Source of the DNA: CAYFKJ01 sp964343605
Lineage (GTDB): Bacteria > Pseudomonadota > Alphaproteobacteria > UBA2966
Direction of reading: 5' to 3'
Length of the DNA stretch: 64,000 nucleotides
Assembly: GCA_964343605.1 (NCBI GenBank)
Contig: CAYFKJ010000008.1
Span: 99,502 to 163,501 of the forward strand
A program made the position numbers and the translations under genes. A model generated the notes under the pieces. The model was not told where the DNA came from. It saw nothing but the letters and a program-made list of their open reading frames with translations, and made no database searches. Below, one piece after another: positions 35,871 through 44,909 of the stretch. Numbering within the stretch: the first letter of the stretch is position 1; each line of letters starts with the position of its first letter.

Positions 35871-37214
35871 TTAGTTACCTCCGATGATCGGCACGATGTA
35901 GGGATAGTTAGTTGAGTGATAAGCACTGTCGAAGATGTAGACGTTGAAGCCCGGCACCTTGGAGCTCATGTCGCCCTTGTCGGCAATCGCCTCAAAAATG
36001 CTCTTGGTGTCGATGTGCGACATATAGATGCCATAGCCACTGTCAGAGTTCGGGCTATAGGAAATCATGAAGTCACTGTCGCGGACCGGCGCAAACGAAC
36101 GCCCGTAACTGCTGTCCTGATGCTGCAAGAAAACATACTTGCCGTCGGACACACGGATCAGGAACACCTCGGCACCGGCCCCGTAGTAGTAATAGGGCTG
36201 GTAACAAATGACGTATTTGCCGTCGTTTGAGATCTGGAAGCGGAGACCGTTGCGATCCCCTTGCTCCATCCCATAGGACGTTGTGGTGCTCAGCGTATGG
36301 GTCGCTTCTTGCGTAAAGCCACCGGCACCATCCGGTGTGAACCGATCCAGCATGCAATAACTGTGTGGCTCCATCCGAACGATGATCACCTTGCCGTCAT
36401 CACAAGGTACAACAGCGGCACGGTACAGACTTTCGCTGTAGCCCGCAGAGTTTGCCGTCCAGTCAAAGAAGGTGTGATTGGCTTCGTCCAGGGCATCAAA
36501 CCAGGTCTTGCGGTCTGCTGCGTGGATATCGAAAGGAGCAACGTTTGAGTAGACATGCAACCGCATGCCTGTCCCGCCATTGGTGTTTTCATTGATCACA
36601 AGGGTGCGGGTTTTCTCGTTGTATCCGATCATCCCGTACTTGTTGTAAGTGCCAAAATCGTTCTGGGCGTAGAACTTGTTTGCCGTCCAGGCCAGGTGCC
36701 AGCCCTCAGTCCCAGACAATCGTCCCGGCGCGATGGCACGGGGTGCGACCCCGGCATATTGGTTTTCCATGAACAGGGCGAGGTTCTTGTTGCTCTTGTT
36801 ATTGACCCAAACGCCGACATTGCGAAGCGCTGTCGCAGCGTAAGGTGCTGCCCGACCAATCATGGAGCCATCGGGAGCAACAGCCAAAGAGATATGGCCG
36901 AGATGACCACAACGCGCCGTGTTGTCGCCGTAAGACGAGTCCGTTGAGGAGATATTCGAGTTGGTCTGACCGTAGGAATACCAGTTGTTAAAGAACTCAG
37001 TACCTTCGCCGCCGGTGGTCCCTTGCATGTAGCTGGTGGAGTTGTAGTTCTGCCGACCGACTTCCTGAAGATAGTGGTTATAGAGAATGGTGCCCCACGG
37101 AGATGAGCTATACATGGTCACCACCGCAAAAGCTGGACGCTTCCATGGGTCCAAGAGATCCGTGTTCAGGTGATGTTGCTGCTGTTTGACAGCGTTAAAC
37201 GTCAGAATATCCAT
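35871..37214 (-). CDS. putative tail fibre / receptor-binding protein
   Basis: A 447-residue protein, rich in aromatic residues, Asn, Ser and Gly (YNSTSYMQG, NWYSYGQTNSN, YQPYYYYGAG). Repeated DGK-style turns (CDDGKVIIVRM, SNDGKYVICY, VSDGKYVFLQ) at regular spacing suggest a beta-propeller or beta-strand repeat. I know no family. Placement between fibre-assembly and fibre genes suggests a receptor-binding or adhesin role. Three bases separate it from its upstream neighbour. Confidence 0.6.
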   Translation of the reverse strand: MDILTFNAVKQQQHHLNTDLLDPWKRPAFAVVTMYSSSPWGTILYNHYLQEVGRQNYNSTSYMQGTTGGEGTEFFNNWYSYGQTNSNISSTDSSYGDNTARCGHLGHISLAVAPDGSMIGRAAPYAATALRNVGVWVNNKSNKNLALFMENQYAGVAPRAIAPGRLSGTEGWHLAWTANKFYAQNDFGTYNKYGMIGYNEKTRTLVINENTNGGTGMRLHVYSNVAPFDIHAADRKTWFDALDEANHTFFDWTANSAGYSESLYRAAVVPCDDGKVIIVRMEPHSYCMLDRFTPDGAGGFTQEATHTLSTTTSYGMEQGDRNGLRFQISNDGKYVICYQPYYYYGAGAEVFLIRVSDGKYVFLQHQDSSYGRSFAPVRDSDFMISYSPNSDSGYGIYMSHIDTKSIFEAIADKGDMSSKVPGFNVYIFDSAYHSTNYPYIVPIIGGN

Positions 37215-37216
37215 CG

Positions 37217-37783
37217 TCAGACCTCCGTGATGGCGTCGATTTGCCCATCGGGCGTATAGGTAAAAGTGAAGCTGCGGGCATAGTCGATGCCGCCAATGGT
37301 CAGCATCTCGTCATAGCCCGTCATCCGGCCTTGATCGTCATAGGTGATGTTGTCCACGAGGCGCAGGCCTTGCTGGATTGTGATGACACGGCCTAGGTTG
37401 TCATAAGTCAGATCACCGGAAACAATGGTGCCGGTGAACAAGGCCGCGTTGGCTGCATCCACCGAATAACCAGCCCCAGTGCCCAAGTAGTTCCCAAGAT
37501 TGACCTCAAACTCGGCCAGTTGATCATTGATCTGGGTTTCCAAGGCATTATTGAAGGCTTCGATGTTGGCGAGCGCCGTATTCAGATCCGCAATGACCGT
37601 GTCGTTCACAAATCCGGTCGCCGTGGCCAGCCAGAGTGTATTGATATGCGCCTTCAATGCTTCAGTGATGGCTTTTAGCTTGGCAGGAATGTCCTTGGCC
37701 TTCGAATTGCTGAAGATATCGATGTCTTCATCGAAGGTCGCGAATGGCGACGTGTCCGGAATGGGTGGAATGGTGATGGGCAT
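37217..37783 (-). CDS. phage tail-associated protein with YD-like repeats
   Basis: A 188-residue protein. The first 100 residues are helical (AKDIPAKLKAITEALKAHIN, DLNTALANIEAFNNALE), probably a trimeric coiled stalk. The C-terminal part has three short strands of RHS/YD type: LTYDNLGRVITI, ITYDDQGRMTGY and FTYTPDGQIDAI. It could be a small fibre or connector. No family is recognised. Confidence 0.6.
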   Translation of the reverse strand: MPITIPPIPDTSPFATFDEDIDIFSNSKAKDIPAKLKAITEALKAHINTLWLATATGFVNDTVIADLNTALANIEAFNNALETQINDQLAEFEVNLGNYLGTGAGYSVDAANAALFTGTIVSGDLTYDNLGRVITIQQGLRLVDNITYDDQGRMTGYDEMLTIGGIDYARSFTFTYTPDGQIDAITEV

Positions 37784-37797
37784 GGACGTTTCTCCAA

Positions 37798-38196
37798 TTA
37801 CAGATTTTCAAGGACGCTTTCGCCAAAGGCTTCTAGGGAACGCTCGCCAACCATAACGTCACCGGCGAGATCCAGATTGCTGTTATCCCGGTTCATCAGT
37901 TTCCAGCGCTCTTCGCCACCGAAAGGCACGTCGCCGATACGGGTGGCCCGGGTCAGCATGAGCAAATCCTCTCCGCTTAAATCCGGGGAATAGAAATCGA
38001 CGGATTTCTCAGCGATCTTCTGCTTCAAAGCCTCATAGGCCAGCGGGTCCTGGATGTTTTCCATGAGCTCCATGGCCTTCACCATGAGGGCGAAGTCATC
38101 CATGCGCAGATTGGACTGGTCCAGCTTGGCGTTGATGGCCGAGAGAGCATTGGCTTCGGCTGTTTTGAGCGTTTGATAGTGAGCAAGGGTCGTCAT
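37798..38196 (-). CDS. hypothetical phage fibre-region protein, 132 residues
   Basis: A mostly helical 132-residue protein (HYQTLKTAEANALSAINAKL, FALMVKAMELMENIQD). Ribosome-level spacing to both neighbours (14 and 11 bases) supports expression with the fibre cassette. No catalytic or membrane features are seen. Possibly a virion structural or fibre-chaperone protein; unknown. Confidence 0.6.
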   Translation of the reverse strand: MTTLAHYQTLKTAEANALSAINAKLDQSNLRMDDFALMVKAMELMENIQDPLAYEALKQKIAEKSVDFYSPDLSGEDLLMLTRATRIGDVPFGGEERWKLMNRDNSNLDLAGDVMVGERSLEAFGESVLENL

Positions 38197-38207
38197 CTCA
38201 GGTTCTC

Positions 38208-39068
38208 TCAGAACAGTTCGATGCCAAGGGCGCGATAGTCAGAGCCTCGCCTGGCCGATACGATCAGGGTTTGCAGATCAAGACCGGTGGCATTGGCAAC
38301 AATGACCGCCGCCGCTTCCGCAGCGACAGCCGCACTTTCCGCCTCACCAGCCCAGAAGGTTGAATTGGTCTCAGCCGTTTGCGCATCAGCAGCAGACGCG
38401 CTTGCAGCAAGAGAAGAGGTTTCGGCCTGACCCGCCGACTGGGCAGCATTGGTTTCAGCGTTCGCTGCGTTTGTTTCAGAGGTGGCCGCGTTCCCAGCAG
38501 AGAGGGCAGCCGCTTCTGCGTGGCCTTGGGCGACACCTTGGCAATTGGTGGCTGAGCTGGAAGCCGTTTCTGCCGCCTCAGCAGAAGCCGCAGCGGCTTG
38601 TGCCGATTGCGCCGCATTAACCTCAGCTTGTTCAGCCGCCACCTGTGCTTGGCCAGAAGCCGTTGCTGAAGAAGCGGCTCCGGTTTCAGCAGTTTGAGCA
38701 TTTGCAGCACTCAATGCTGCCGCATCAGCGCTATTCGCCGCTGACTGAGCACTGAGATCGGCGTTGGTTTCCGAAGTCGCCGCCGCCACAGCACTATTGG
38801 ACACACTTTGCTCGTGGGACTGAGCATTGGCTGCACTGGTGGCAGCCTGCGCTTCGCTTTCGGTTGCCGAAGCTACCATCTCATCAAGCGTCGTGAGACT
38901 ACCCTGCAATTGGGCATCCACATCGGCCATGGCCTTCGCCACGGTTTTGACGGCTCCGCCTTCGGTTTGGACAACGGATTGGTCATCCCCATGGACGATT
39001 TGGTGCAGCAGTTGTCCATCCGCCGTTGTTTGTGCAACGGCAGCCGCCAAATCAGTTTGCAAAGACAT
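38208..39068 (-). CDS. Ala/Ser-rich coiled stalk protein (fibre shaft-like)
   Basis: A 286-residue protein. About residues 65-250 are an Ala/Ser/Gln/Glu repeat region (for example AATSAANAQS, AAEQAEVNAAQSAQAA) with little else, typical of the long coiled-coil shaft that links phage tail fibres to the tail. The two ends are less repetitive (N-terminus SLQTDLAAAVAQTTADG). First gene of the fibre cassette in transcription order. Repeat length may vary between strains. Confidence 0.65.
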   Translation of the reverse strand: MSLQTDLAAAVAQTTADGQLLHQIVHGDDQSVVQTEGGAVKTVAKAMADVDAQLQGSLTTLDEMVASATESEAQAATSAANAQSHEQSVSNSAVAAATSETNADLSAQSAANSADAAALSAANAQTAETGAASSATASGQAQVAAEQAEVNAAQSAQAAAASAEAAETASSSATNCQGVAQGHAEAAALSAGNAATSETNAANAETNAAQSAGQAETSSLAASASAADAQTAETNSTFWAGEAESAAVAAEAAAVIVANATGLDLQTLIVSARRGSDYRALGIELF

Positions 39069-39081
39069 AAATAGACTTCCC

Positions 39082-39561
39082 TTACCAGGTCATGGGACCC
39101 GGCAGTTTTTGGTGAACAAGGGTGTTCAAATCAGCGATGGTTGCCAGCAAGAGCGCTGGATCGTTCTCAAGGAAGATATCGAGGGCATCCCCATCCAGTG
39201 TGGGCCGCTCCCGGATCTCTAAATCGGAAGTGACTTCCCAGAGAACTCCGTTTTTCAGACGGGCTTCAAACTGGCGCGTAAATCGGGCTTCATGGCCGAC
39301 AAGACCAAGCCCACCCATCAGGTCAATTTCGAACCACTCGCCGCCTTCCTTGGCATGCCAGCGATACCAGGCCTCAAAGAGCGCAAATTGCTCGCGACGA
39401 AACAGCCAACGCACAGAAATCCGTGATGGCACCTGCGTAAAACGCCGACGTTGGCGAGCGGGGCCAGCCTCCATCTCAGTGCGAAGGATCGCTTCTCCAG
39501 GATGGACGCCGTAGCCGTCAACCGTTGGAAGCGGAAGGGTCTTGGGCCAGGCGATTGTCAT
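39082..39561 (-). CDS. minor tail protein
   Basis: A 159-residue protein following the tape measure gene by 18 bases. RISVRWLFRREQFALFEAWYRWH and GGEWFEIDLMGGLG are conserved-looking aromatic segments of a lambda-like distal-tail minor protein. I do not recognise an exact family. It probably joins the tail-tip complex. Confidence 0.65.
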   Translation of the reverse strand: MTIAWPKTLPLPTVDGYGVHPGEAILRTEMEAGPARQRRRFTQVPSRISVRWLFRREQFALFEAWYRWHAKEGGEWFEIDLMGGLGLVGHEARFTRQFEARLKNGVLWEVTSDLEIRERPTLDGDALDIFLENDPALLLATIADLNTLVHQKLPGPMTW

Positions 39562-39579
39562 ATACTTAGGCCCCTCTAA

Positions 39580-42111
39580 TTATCGATACGCCCCTGCTGC
39601 CGGATTGAGCCCGTAGCGTCGTTCCATGGTCGGGGCCAAGCCTTCGCCACGACCGATGTTGCGGGCAATCTGCCCTTCGATCTGCTCCACGATGATATCG
39701 AGCCTGAGCCCGCCACCGCCGTCAGAACGCCACTGCGCTCTGGCTTCAGTGCCCGGAGCCCGGTTGTCGACATGGACGTTGACCTTCACTTCCGGCTTTT
39801 GGCCTAGTTCAGAACCAAGGGCCCGCATTTGTCCCGGCGTGAAAACCGTCTCGCCACGCTGAGCAATGATCGGCACTTCGTTGCCAACCACACCGCCACC
39901 ATGAAATCGGGGCGCATTGTCAAAGACCGTCGGGTATATAGGTCGGCTCGGCAAAGGATCAGATCCGATGACGCCACCGACATGAGCCACTTGCACAGGT
40001 CCTGGTGCTGGGAAATCTCCGACCATACCGGCAGATCCCCCGAAAAGACTTCCGGCGATGGAACCAAAGATACCTTCGAACAAGGCCCCAAAGGGCTTGA
40101 TGACCGCCATGCGATAGGCCGCCCGCAAGGCTTCCTCCGCGATCGAGTTAAACAGATCAGACGCGCTCACCTTGCCGGTGGTCGCCCATTGAACAAATGC
40201 GTCCTCGCTGGCTTTCAAAGCACGGGATGTAGCCTGCTCGAATTGTTGGGCGGCATCCGATGATTCCCGGGCATAGTCTCGCAAGGCCCGGACAACGCCA
40301 GCTGACCAGTCCTGGCTAGCACTGAGCATTTGGTCATAGGCCTGCTCAGAAGCCCGAGCGAAGGTTTCCTGATCAATAGCTCCCGCAGCCAACAGCTCAT
40401 TTAGTTTTCTGACCTCGGCGGCATAGGCTTCCTCTGCCGTTCGAAGCTCTTCGGTCAGCGCTTTCCCTCGTTCGCGGATGCGGTCTGCGTCTTCTTCGGC
40501 CTTTGTTCTGGCTTCAATGGCTTGCTTCTGATCAAAGAGTGCACCGGCCAGGTCCCTGACCTGAGCCCGTTCGGCGTCCGTCGCCTCGGCAGACAACCGT
40601 CGAAGCGCCTGAGAAATAAACCGCTGGCGATCGGTCAGTGCCAATTCATCCCGCTCGGCCCTCAACCCTTCAATGATCCGGGTGTTGGCAGCCTGTTTTC
40701 TACGGGCTGCTTCGGCTTCCTGCTCAGCCAGACGAGATAGTTTGGCATCACGAACAGCCGCCGCCCGGGCCATGATTTCACCAATCTGATCCAGATTGCC
40801 GCCGTCCGGCTCGATCAAGCCCTGCATTTCAGAAACGAGGCGCTCATATTCAGCCCGAATGCGATCTGCCCCCTGATGAGTGGCCTCAAAGAGCTGGCGT
40901 TGAAGATCGGTTTCAATCTGCGCAATCCGTCGAGACCGGTCCTGAGCCGAACGAATATCAGCCTCAATGGCATCGGGTGTCGTGGTGCCATCGGGCGCTG
41001 GCGCACTATCGCCATCATCCCTTTGCATCCAGGCGAGCTTGGCTGCCCATTGGCGGTATTGCTCGACCCGCTCCTGCAGCCGACGTTCCAACGCGACCTT
41101 GCGCCCCCAGGCAATGGGATCATTCAGAAAACCGATATCGCCAATTTCATTAAGCTCCCGAGCGATCTCCTGAAGCTCTTGGCGGCGTTCTTCGACGATG
41201 CGCCGCGTCGAGCGTTCCGACAGACCCTCGAAATTGAAATCACCAGACAAAGCCAACTTGATCTGCTCATAGGCGGTGGCCGCATCAGCCGCCAGATCGG
41301 CAAGCCCCGATGAGATATCGGCAATGGCCGGAGCCAAATCCAACATCGCTCGCGTCAGGTTGGCAGAAACCACCTTGCCCAAGGTGTCCAACTGATCACG
41401 AGCCTTCTCGGCATTACGGACCAGGTCCTCTTCCAAAACGATCCCAAGATCGCGGGCATGACGGCGGGTTGCTTCCAGAGCGTCTGCGCCACCGACCAGC
41501 ATGTTCACCATCGCCACACCTTCACTGTCGAACAGCTTGAAGGCGAGACGCAGCCGCTCGGCAGGATCCTCGGTGCGCTTGAAGGCCTCCGCGACATCGT
41601 TCAACAAATCTTCAGAACGACGGATGTTGCCGTGCTGGTCACGAAGAGCGATGCCCATATCGGTCAAGGCCTGTTTGGCTTCACCTGTGCCTTTGGCTGC
41701 CTCGGCCACGCGCCGGGTAAAACGTTGCAACCCCATATCGAGGGTTTGTTGCTGGACGCCCGCCAACTGAGCGGCAAAACGCAGTTCTTGCAGCGCCTCA
41801 ATGCCAACGCCGAGCTTATCCGCCGTTTTGCCGATGGCATCGGCGGCAGAGATAGATCGATCAATCAGTGTCGCGAGGCCGCCTACAGCAGCAGCGCCCA
41901 CCAAAGCACTACCGAGTGCCCGCATTCCCGTGGTGAGCATTCGGGCACGCTCGCCAAGGGAAGAGAGGCCTAGCGATGCTCTGCCACCGGCGCGTTCGAT
42001 CTTTTTGAGGGATCGTTCCCCGCTCTCACCCACATTGACGAGCTCGGCCTTGACCTTATTGCCACCCTCGACCGCCAAGCGAACCGCGTATGTATGTTTG
42101 GCTTTGGCCAT
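39580..42111 (-). CDS. tail tape measure protein
   Basis: An 843-residue, largely helical protein. The start (AKAKHTYAVRLAVEGGNKVKAELVNVG) is the tape-measure N-terminal pattern, with central coiled coils (RRIAQIETDLQRQLFEATHQ, ALTEELRTAEEAYAAEVRKL) and Gly-rich hydrophobic segments near 690-720. It sets tail length and enters the host envelope during infection. Its ATG overlaps the stop of the GT frameshift product (TGATG), matching the G/GT/tape-measure order of siphoviruses. Confidence 0.9.
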   Translation of the reverse strand: MAKAKHTYAVRLAVEGGNKVKAELVNVGESGERSLKKIERAGGRASLGLSSLGERARMLTTGMRALGSALVGAAAVGGLATLIDRSISAADAIGKTADKLGVGIEALQELRFAAQLAGVQQQTLDMGLQRFTRRVAEAAKGTGEAKQALTDMGIALRDQHGNIRRSEDLLNDVAEAFKRTEDPAERLRLAFKLFDSEGVAMVNMLVGGADALEATRRHARDLGIVLEEDLVRNAEKARDQLDTLGKVVSANLTRAMLDLAPAIADISSGLADLAADAATAYEQIKLALSGDFNFEGLSERSTRRIVEERRQELQEIARELNEIGDIGFLNDPIAWGRKVALERRLQERVEQYRQWAAKLAWMQRDDGDSAPAPDGTTTPDAIEADIRSAQDRSRRIAQIETDLQRQLFEATHQGADRIRAEYERLVSEMQGLIEPDGGNLDQIGEIMARAAAVRDAKLSRLAEQEAEAARRKQAANTRIIEGLRAERDELALTDRQRFISQALRRLSAEATDAERAQVRDLAGALFDQKQAIEARTKAEEDADRIRERGKALTEELRTAEEAYAAEVRKLNELLAAGAIDQETFARASEQAYDQMLSASQDWSAGVVRALRDYARESSDAAQQFEQATSRALKASEDAFVQWATTGKVSASDLFNSIAEEALRAAYRMAVIKPFGALFEGIFGSIAGSLFGGSAGMVGDFPAPGPVQVAHVGGVIGSDPLPSRPIYPTVFDNAPRFHGGGVVGNEVPIIAQRGETVFTPGQMRALGSELGQKPEVKVNVHVDNRAPGTEARAQWRSDGGGGLRLDIIVEQIEGQIARNIGRGEGLAPTMERRYGLNPAAGAYR

Positions 42112-42835
42112 CAGGTTTCTTCTCGTGAGTTCATTGCTTCAACCAATCCAGCCTCTGCCGATTGCAGCAATTCAGACGTGATTGATAGATCAGCCCCACG
42201 GGCGTCAGCGATTTGAAGCGCCACACCCAGATCAATGCCGAGCACATGCCCGGACGTGGTCACTCGCATCTGCCCGAGGCAGGCTTGCAGCACGTCCCAA
42301 GCTTCATGTTCTTCATCGGTGATCAGTGCGTATCGGCGTCTTGGACAGGCTTGTCCGCAGTCCGTTTCGCACGCTTCGCAATATTGGGGCCCTCCGCCTG
42401 GCTGGAAGTGCCAGCGGCAGAGAGCCCGGATCCGTTTTTTGCAGCAGTGAGCAACACCTGTTTCAGAGTGAATTCCTGAAAGAACCGCTCACCAACAGGA
42501 TAGAGCGACATAACAGCCGCGACGTTTTCTGGCGTCACGTCCGGGTCATCCTCAATGCCAGACCAACCCGTGATATGGCGAACCGCTAGTTCTTTAATCA
42601 AGAGGTCCTGGAACAGACCATCTCGCTCGGCATCAACTGAAAGATCCGGCAAGCCCTCGGTAGCTAAACCCGCTTCTGACAATTCCTTGCTTTGAATTTC
42701 CAATCCTTCAATACGTCGACGAGCAGAAGCCTGGGCCGCCGCCATACCAGCCGTGGTCAGCGGTTTGACGGTAACCGTGACGCCATAAGGAAGCTCGATT
42801 TCGAACGGTTCACTGGGTTGTTTTAAGGAGATCAT
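42111..42835 (-). CDS. tail assembly chaperone GT, minus-1 frameshift product
   Basis: Predicted 241-residue fusion. Ribosomes read the G frame to codons AAA-AAC, slip back one base on A_AAA_AAC (42434-42440) and continue in an open minus-1 frame to the TGA at 42111-42113. The extension begins KKRIRALCRWHF, holds a Cys cluster (QYCEACETDCGQAC), and continues LITDEEHEAWDVLQACLG before the Glu-rich end. I checked the extension codon by codon and found no stop. In lambda the equivalent GT protein joins tape measure to tube subunits. Confidence 0.8.
42323..42835 (-). CDS. tail assembly chaperone G (unshifted product)
   Basis: A 170-residue protein (FEIELPYGVTVTVKPLTTAGM, helical middle, ERFFQEFTLKQVLLTAAKNG) of the tail-assembly chaperone type that lies between tube and tape-measure genes. 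It ends at TGA 42323 if no frameshift occurs. The slippery site is at codons 133-134, so both forms share the first 134 residues. The start overlaps the tail-tube gene stop by four bases. Confidence 0.82.
   Translation of the reverse strand: MISLKQPSEPFEIELPYGVTVTVKPLTTAGMAAAQASARRRIEGLEIQSKELSEAGLATEGLPDLSVDAERDGLFQDLLIKELAVRHITGWSGIEDDPDVTPENVAAVMSLYPVGERFFQEFTLKQVLLTAAKNGSGLSAAGTSSQAEGPNIAKRAKRTADKPVQDADTH
42434..42440 (-). promoter_or_regulatory. programmed minus-1 frameshift slippery site A_AAA_AAC
   Basis: The minus-strand heptamer AAAAAAC is in the exact X_XXY_YYZ phase of the G frame (GCA AAA AAC). A stem follows: CCGCTGGC pairs with GCCAGGCGG around a seven-base loop, with one bulged G. 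Heptamer and stem together are the standard signal for frameshifting. Confidence 0.82.
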
Positions 42836-43782
42836 GTGTAGTCACTCCCATCCAGATCGTTTGTGAGGATGACATCCAACATGCGCCCTGCAGTTTCATT
42901 GCGAGCGCCTTGGAAATCGAAACTCGCCTGCACACCGCCTGGACCATCAACGGCCAGCTTTGGTTTCGGCAGGTACACCTCGTGAGCGGCAAACATGATG
43001 CTGGCGTTGCCGACCGTGTAGCCGAAGGTCAAATCCACCGGCGTACCATTTGCAGCCAGATCAATCAGGGTGGTGTCCGAAAACCGCACATCAATGCGAC
43101 CTGTCAAAGCCGCAACCGTGGGATCGGCCCCATCAATCTTGCCGTCTGAGCGGATGGTTTCTATTTTCTCGAGGTTGTTCGAGTAATTGAGCGACCCACC
43201 GGTCAGATTACCGATCGGATTACCACCCCGGGTGATGGAGCCCTGAAACTGGCTGATCCGTGTGAAAGCCAGAGATGTCGGCGTGCCGCCTTGAGACGTA
43301 TCGTTGCGAACCTCGCCTTGCGCAATGACCCCAAGTGTTGCCGCCGCCGCGCCCGATCTCTGAAACTCCAGAGCAATGGATCCCAGCACCACGCCGGTAT
43401 GTTGGAAAAATGCGGGGACCTGAGGCATGCCGACCTCGACCGTGTAACTGGGTAGAGCGTCATTGCCCGAGGCATACACATGGTTAAACGTACCATCGCC
43501 GTTATCCGTGGTGGCCGGGTCACCAAACAAGCCGGTGAGCCAAATCCCGAGATAGCGCGGATCCATCGGCACCACCACTTCACCTTCGTCATTGATGACG
43601 TCTTGCAAGGGGGCCAGCGGATCGCGGCCTTGTCCCAAAACAGGGTCATCAATCAGGCCCTGTTCGGAACCCAGAGTGCAGCGATTAAAAGGCATGCGGA
43701 TATAGTCGCCACTGGCCGCTTGCCCATAAGCGGTTTCCCGCTTGAGCAGCAACGTGGCGCTCGAACCATAGGCTCGGGCCAT
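42832..43782 (-). CDS. phage tail tube protein
   Basis: A 316-residue major tail protein, mostly beta-strand. Its length and the repeated two-domain look (residues 1-150 and 160-316, each with TLGVIAQGEV- or DLTFGYTVG-like strands) fit a tube subunit. It lies just before the G/GT chaperone genes and after the tail terminator gene, matching the siphovirus order. It forms the inner tube of the tail. Confidence 0.8.
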   Translation of the reverse strand: MARAYGSSATLLLKRETAYGQAASGDYIRMPFNRCTLGSEQGLIDDPVLGQGRDPLAPLQDVINDEGEVVVPMDPRYLGIWLTGLFGDPATTDNGDGTFNHVYASGNDALPSYTVEVGMPQVPAFFQHTGVVLGSIALEFQRSGAAAATLGVIAQGEVRNDTSQGGTPTSLAFTRISQFQGSITRGGNPIGNLTGGSLNYSNNLEKIETIRSDGKIDGADPTVAALTGRIDVRFSDTTLIDLAANGTPVDLTFGYTVGNASIMFAAHEVYLPKPKLAVDGPGGVQASFDFQGARNETAGRMLDVILTNDLDGSDYT

Positions 43783-43820
43783 CGGTATTCTCCTGGTTTT
43801 TAAAAGGTCAGCCGCCCCAC

Positions 43821-44255
43821 TCAGCCAAGAGCGGTGTCGGCTTCAAACTCAACAGCAACGATCAAGGTGCCAGCCTTGATGGCCGGACCTCCGATCACCG
43901 CCTCAGTGTCGATTTCTGGACGTCTGTACGTCATGCCAAAGACCAAATCACCCAGTGTTGGATCGGCATCAAGAACGGTGCCGATTTGCTGCAGCAGGGT
44001 GTCGAAGGCTGCGTCGCGGGCAGCGGCATCACCGTTTTCGACGTAGATCTCGATCTCTGCATCCTGGCGACAATAAATTCCGCCAAATCCACCTAAAGCC
44101 TGTTCCGGCTCATCGGCGATGCCATCGCGAAGGATGATTAGTCCAGCCGACGGGATTTTCTCAGGCACAGCTGAATTGCGTTCGACAGTGACATCTGAAA
44201 TATCTCTTAGAGCCGACTGCACAGCGATCAAGATTTGCTCGGTTTTTGAAGACAC
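43821..44255 (-). CDS. tail terminator-like protein
   Basis: A 144-residue alpha/beta protein (SSKTEQILIAVQSALRDISD then strand-rich IEIYVENGD and GTLIVAVEFEAD). Its place between the head-tail gene at 44.3 kb and the tube gene fits lambda gpU-type tail terminators. This family is often mislabelled in databases. Function by position. Confidence 0.65.
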   Translation of the reverse strand: MSSKTEQILIAVQSALRDISDVTVERNSAVPEKIPSAGLIILRDGIADEPEQALGGFGGIYCRQDAEIEIYVENGDAAARDAAFDTLLQQIGTVLDADPTLGDLVFGMTYRRPEIDTEAVIGGPAIKAGTLIVAVEFEADTALG

Positions 44256-44258
44256 GAC

Positions 44259-44909
44259 CTACTCCGATGGCATATGGCGATCAATAAGGTGCGGTGTCCG
44301 GCGAGACCAGGCTTCCGCTGCGCGGCGCACATCCAGGCGCTTGGGCATTTTCACTTGCGGCACCATCACAAACATCACCACCGTGGTGATCCCCGATTTG
44401 ATGCGACCTGTTTTGGTGAACGAGCCACCTTTGGCACGACGTCCAACACGACCGGTCTTGCCGCTCACACGAACGCCATCAACGACCAACAAGGAAGGCT
44501 GTCCACGCCGATAGACAAACCTCAGTGACCCAAACCGATGCTCAGGAAAATTGGATGGTGATATCCGTTTCCCCCCAACACCTCGCTTCGGAGCCGCAGC
44601 CGTTGGAATGGCCAACCAAAAGCCAGACTTGCTTTTGATAACCGTTCCTCGATCAAGGGTTCGGACAATCTGCGGTGCTTTTGACCAGACGAGACTCGCT
44701 GCATCGTAGCCCTTATTGGGATATGCCCGGCTTCGCCAGGTGCGGGCCAAGCGTGTTCCCAGTCCAGCAGAAATCACCTGACGGCGAAGACTGCCCTTGA
44801 GCCCGTCACCAGCATCTTTGATCCCACCACTAACCGCTTTCTCAATCTGGCGTAATTCAGCTTTGAGATCGGCTTTCATAGAACCGACAATGGAGGCCGC
44901 AAGCTTCAT
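44259..44909 (-). CDS. DUF6441-like head-tail protein
   Basis: 216 residues from ATG 44909, which overlaps the upstream stop (ATGA); a longer frame to 44933 is less likely. The protein is basic (GIKDAGDGLKGSLRRQV, TRLARTWRSRAYPN, PKRGVGGKRISPSNFP), with a C-terminal SRRTPHLIDRHMP. It resembles DUF6441/gp10-like connector proteins that I recall between joiner and terminator genes. Probably part of the neck. Confidence 0.62.
   Translation of the reverse strand: MKLAASIVGSMKADLKAELRQIEKAVSGGIKDAGDGLKGSLRRQVISAGLGTRLARTWRSRAYPNKGYDAASLVWSKAPQIVRTLDRGTVIKSKSGFWLAIPTAAAPKRGVGGKRISPSNFPEHRFGSLRFVYRRGQPSLLVVDGVRVSGKTGRVGRRAKGGSFTKTGRIKSGITTVVMFVMVPQVKMPKRLDVRRAAEAWSRRTPHLIDRHMPSE

Noticed and set aside
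42111..42293. Separate 60-residue gene starting with GTG before the tape measure
   Set aside because: It is the tail of the minus-1 frameshift product; the frame is open far upstream of the GTG to the slippery site.
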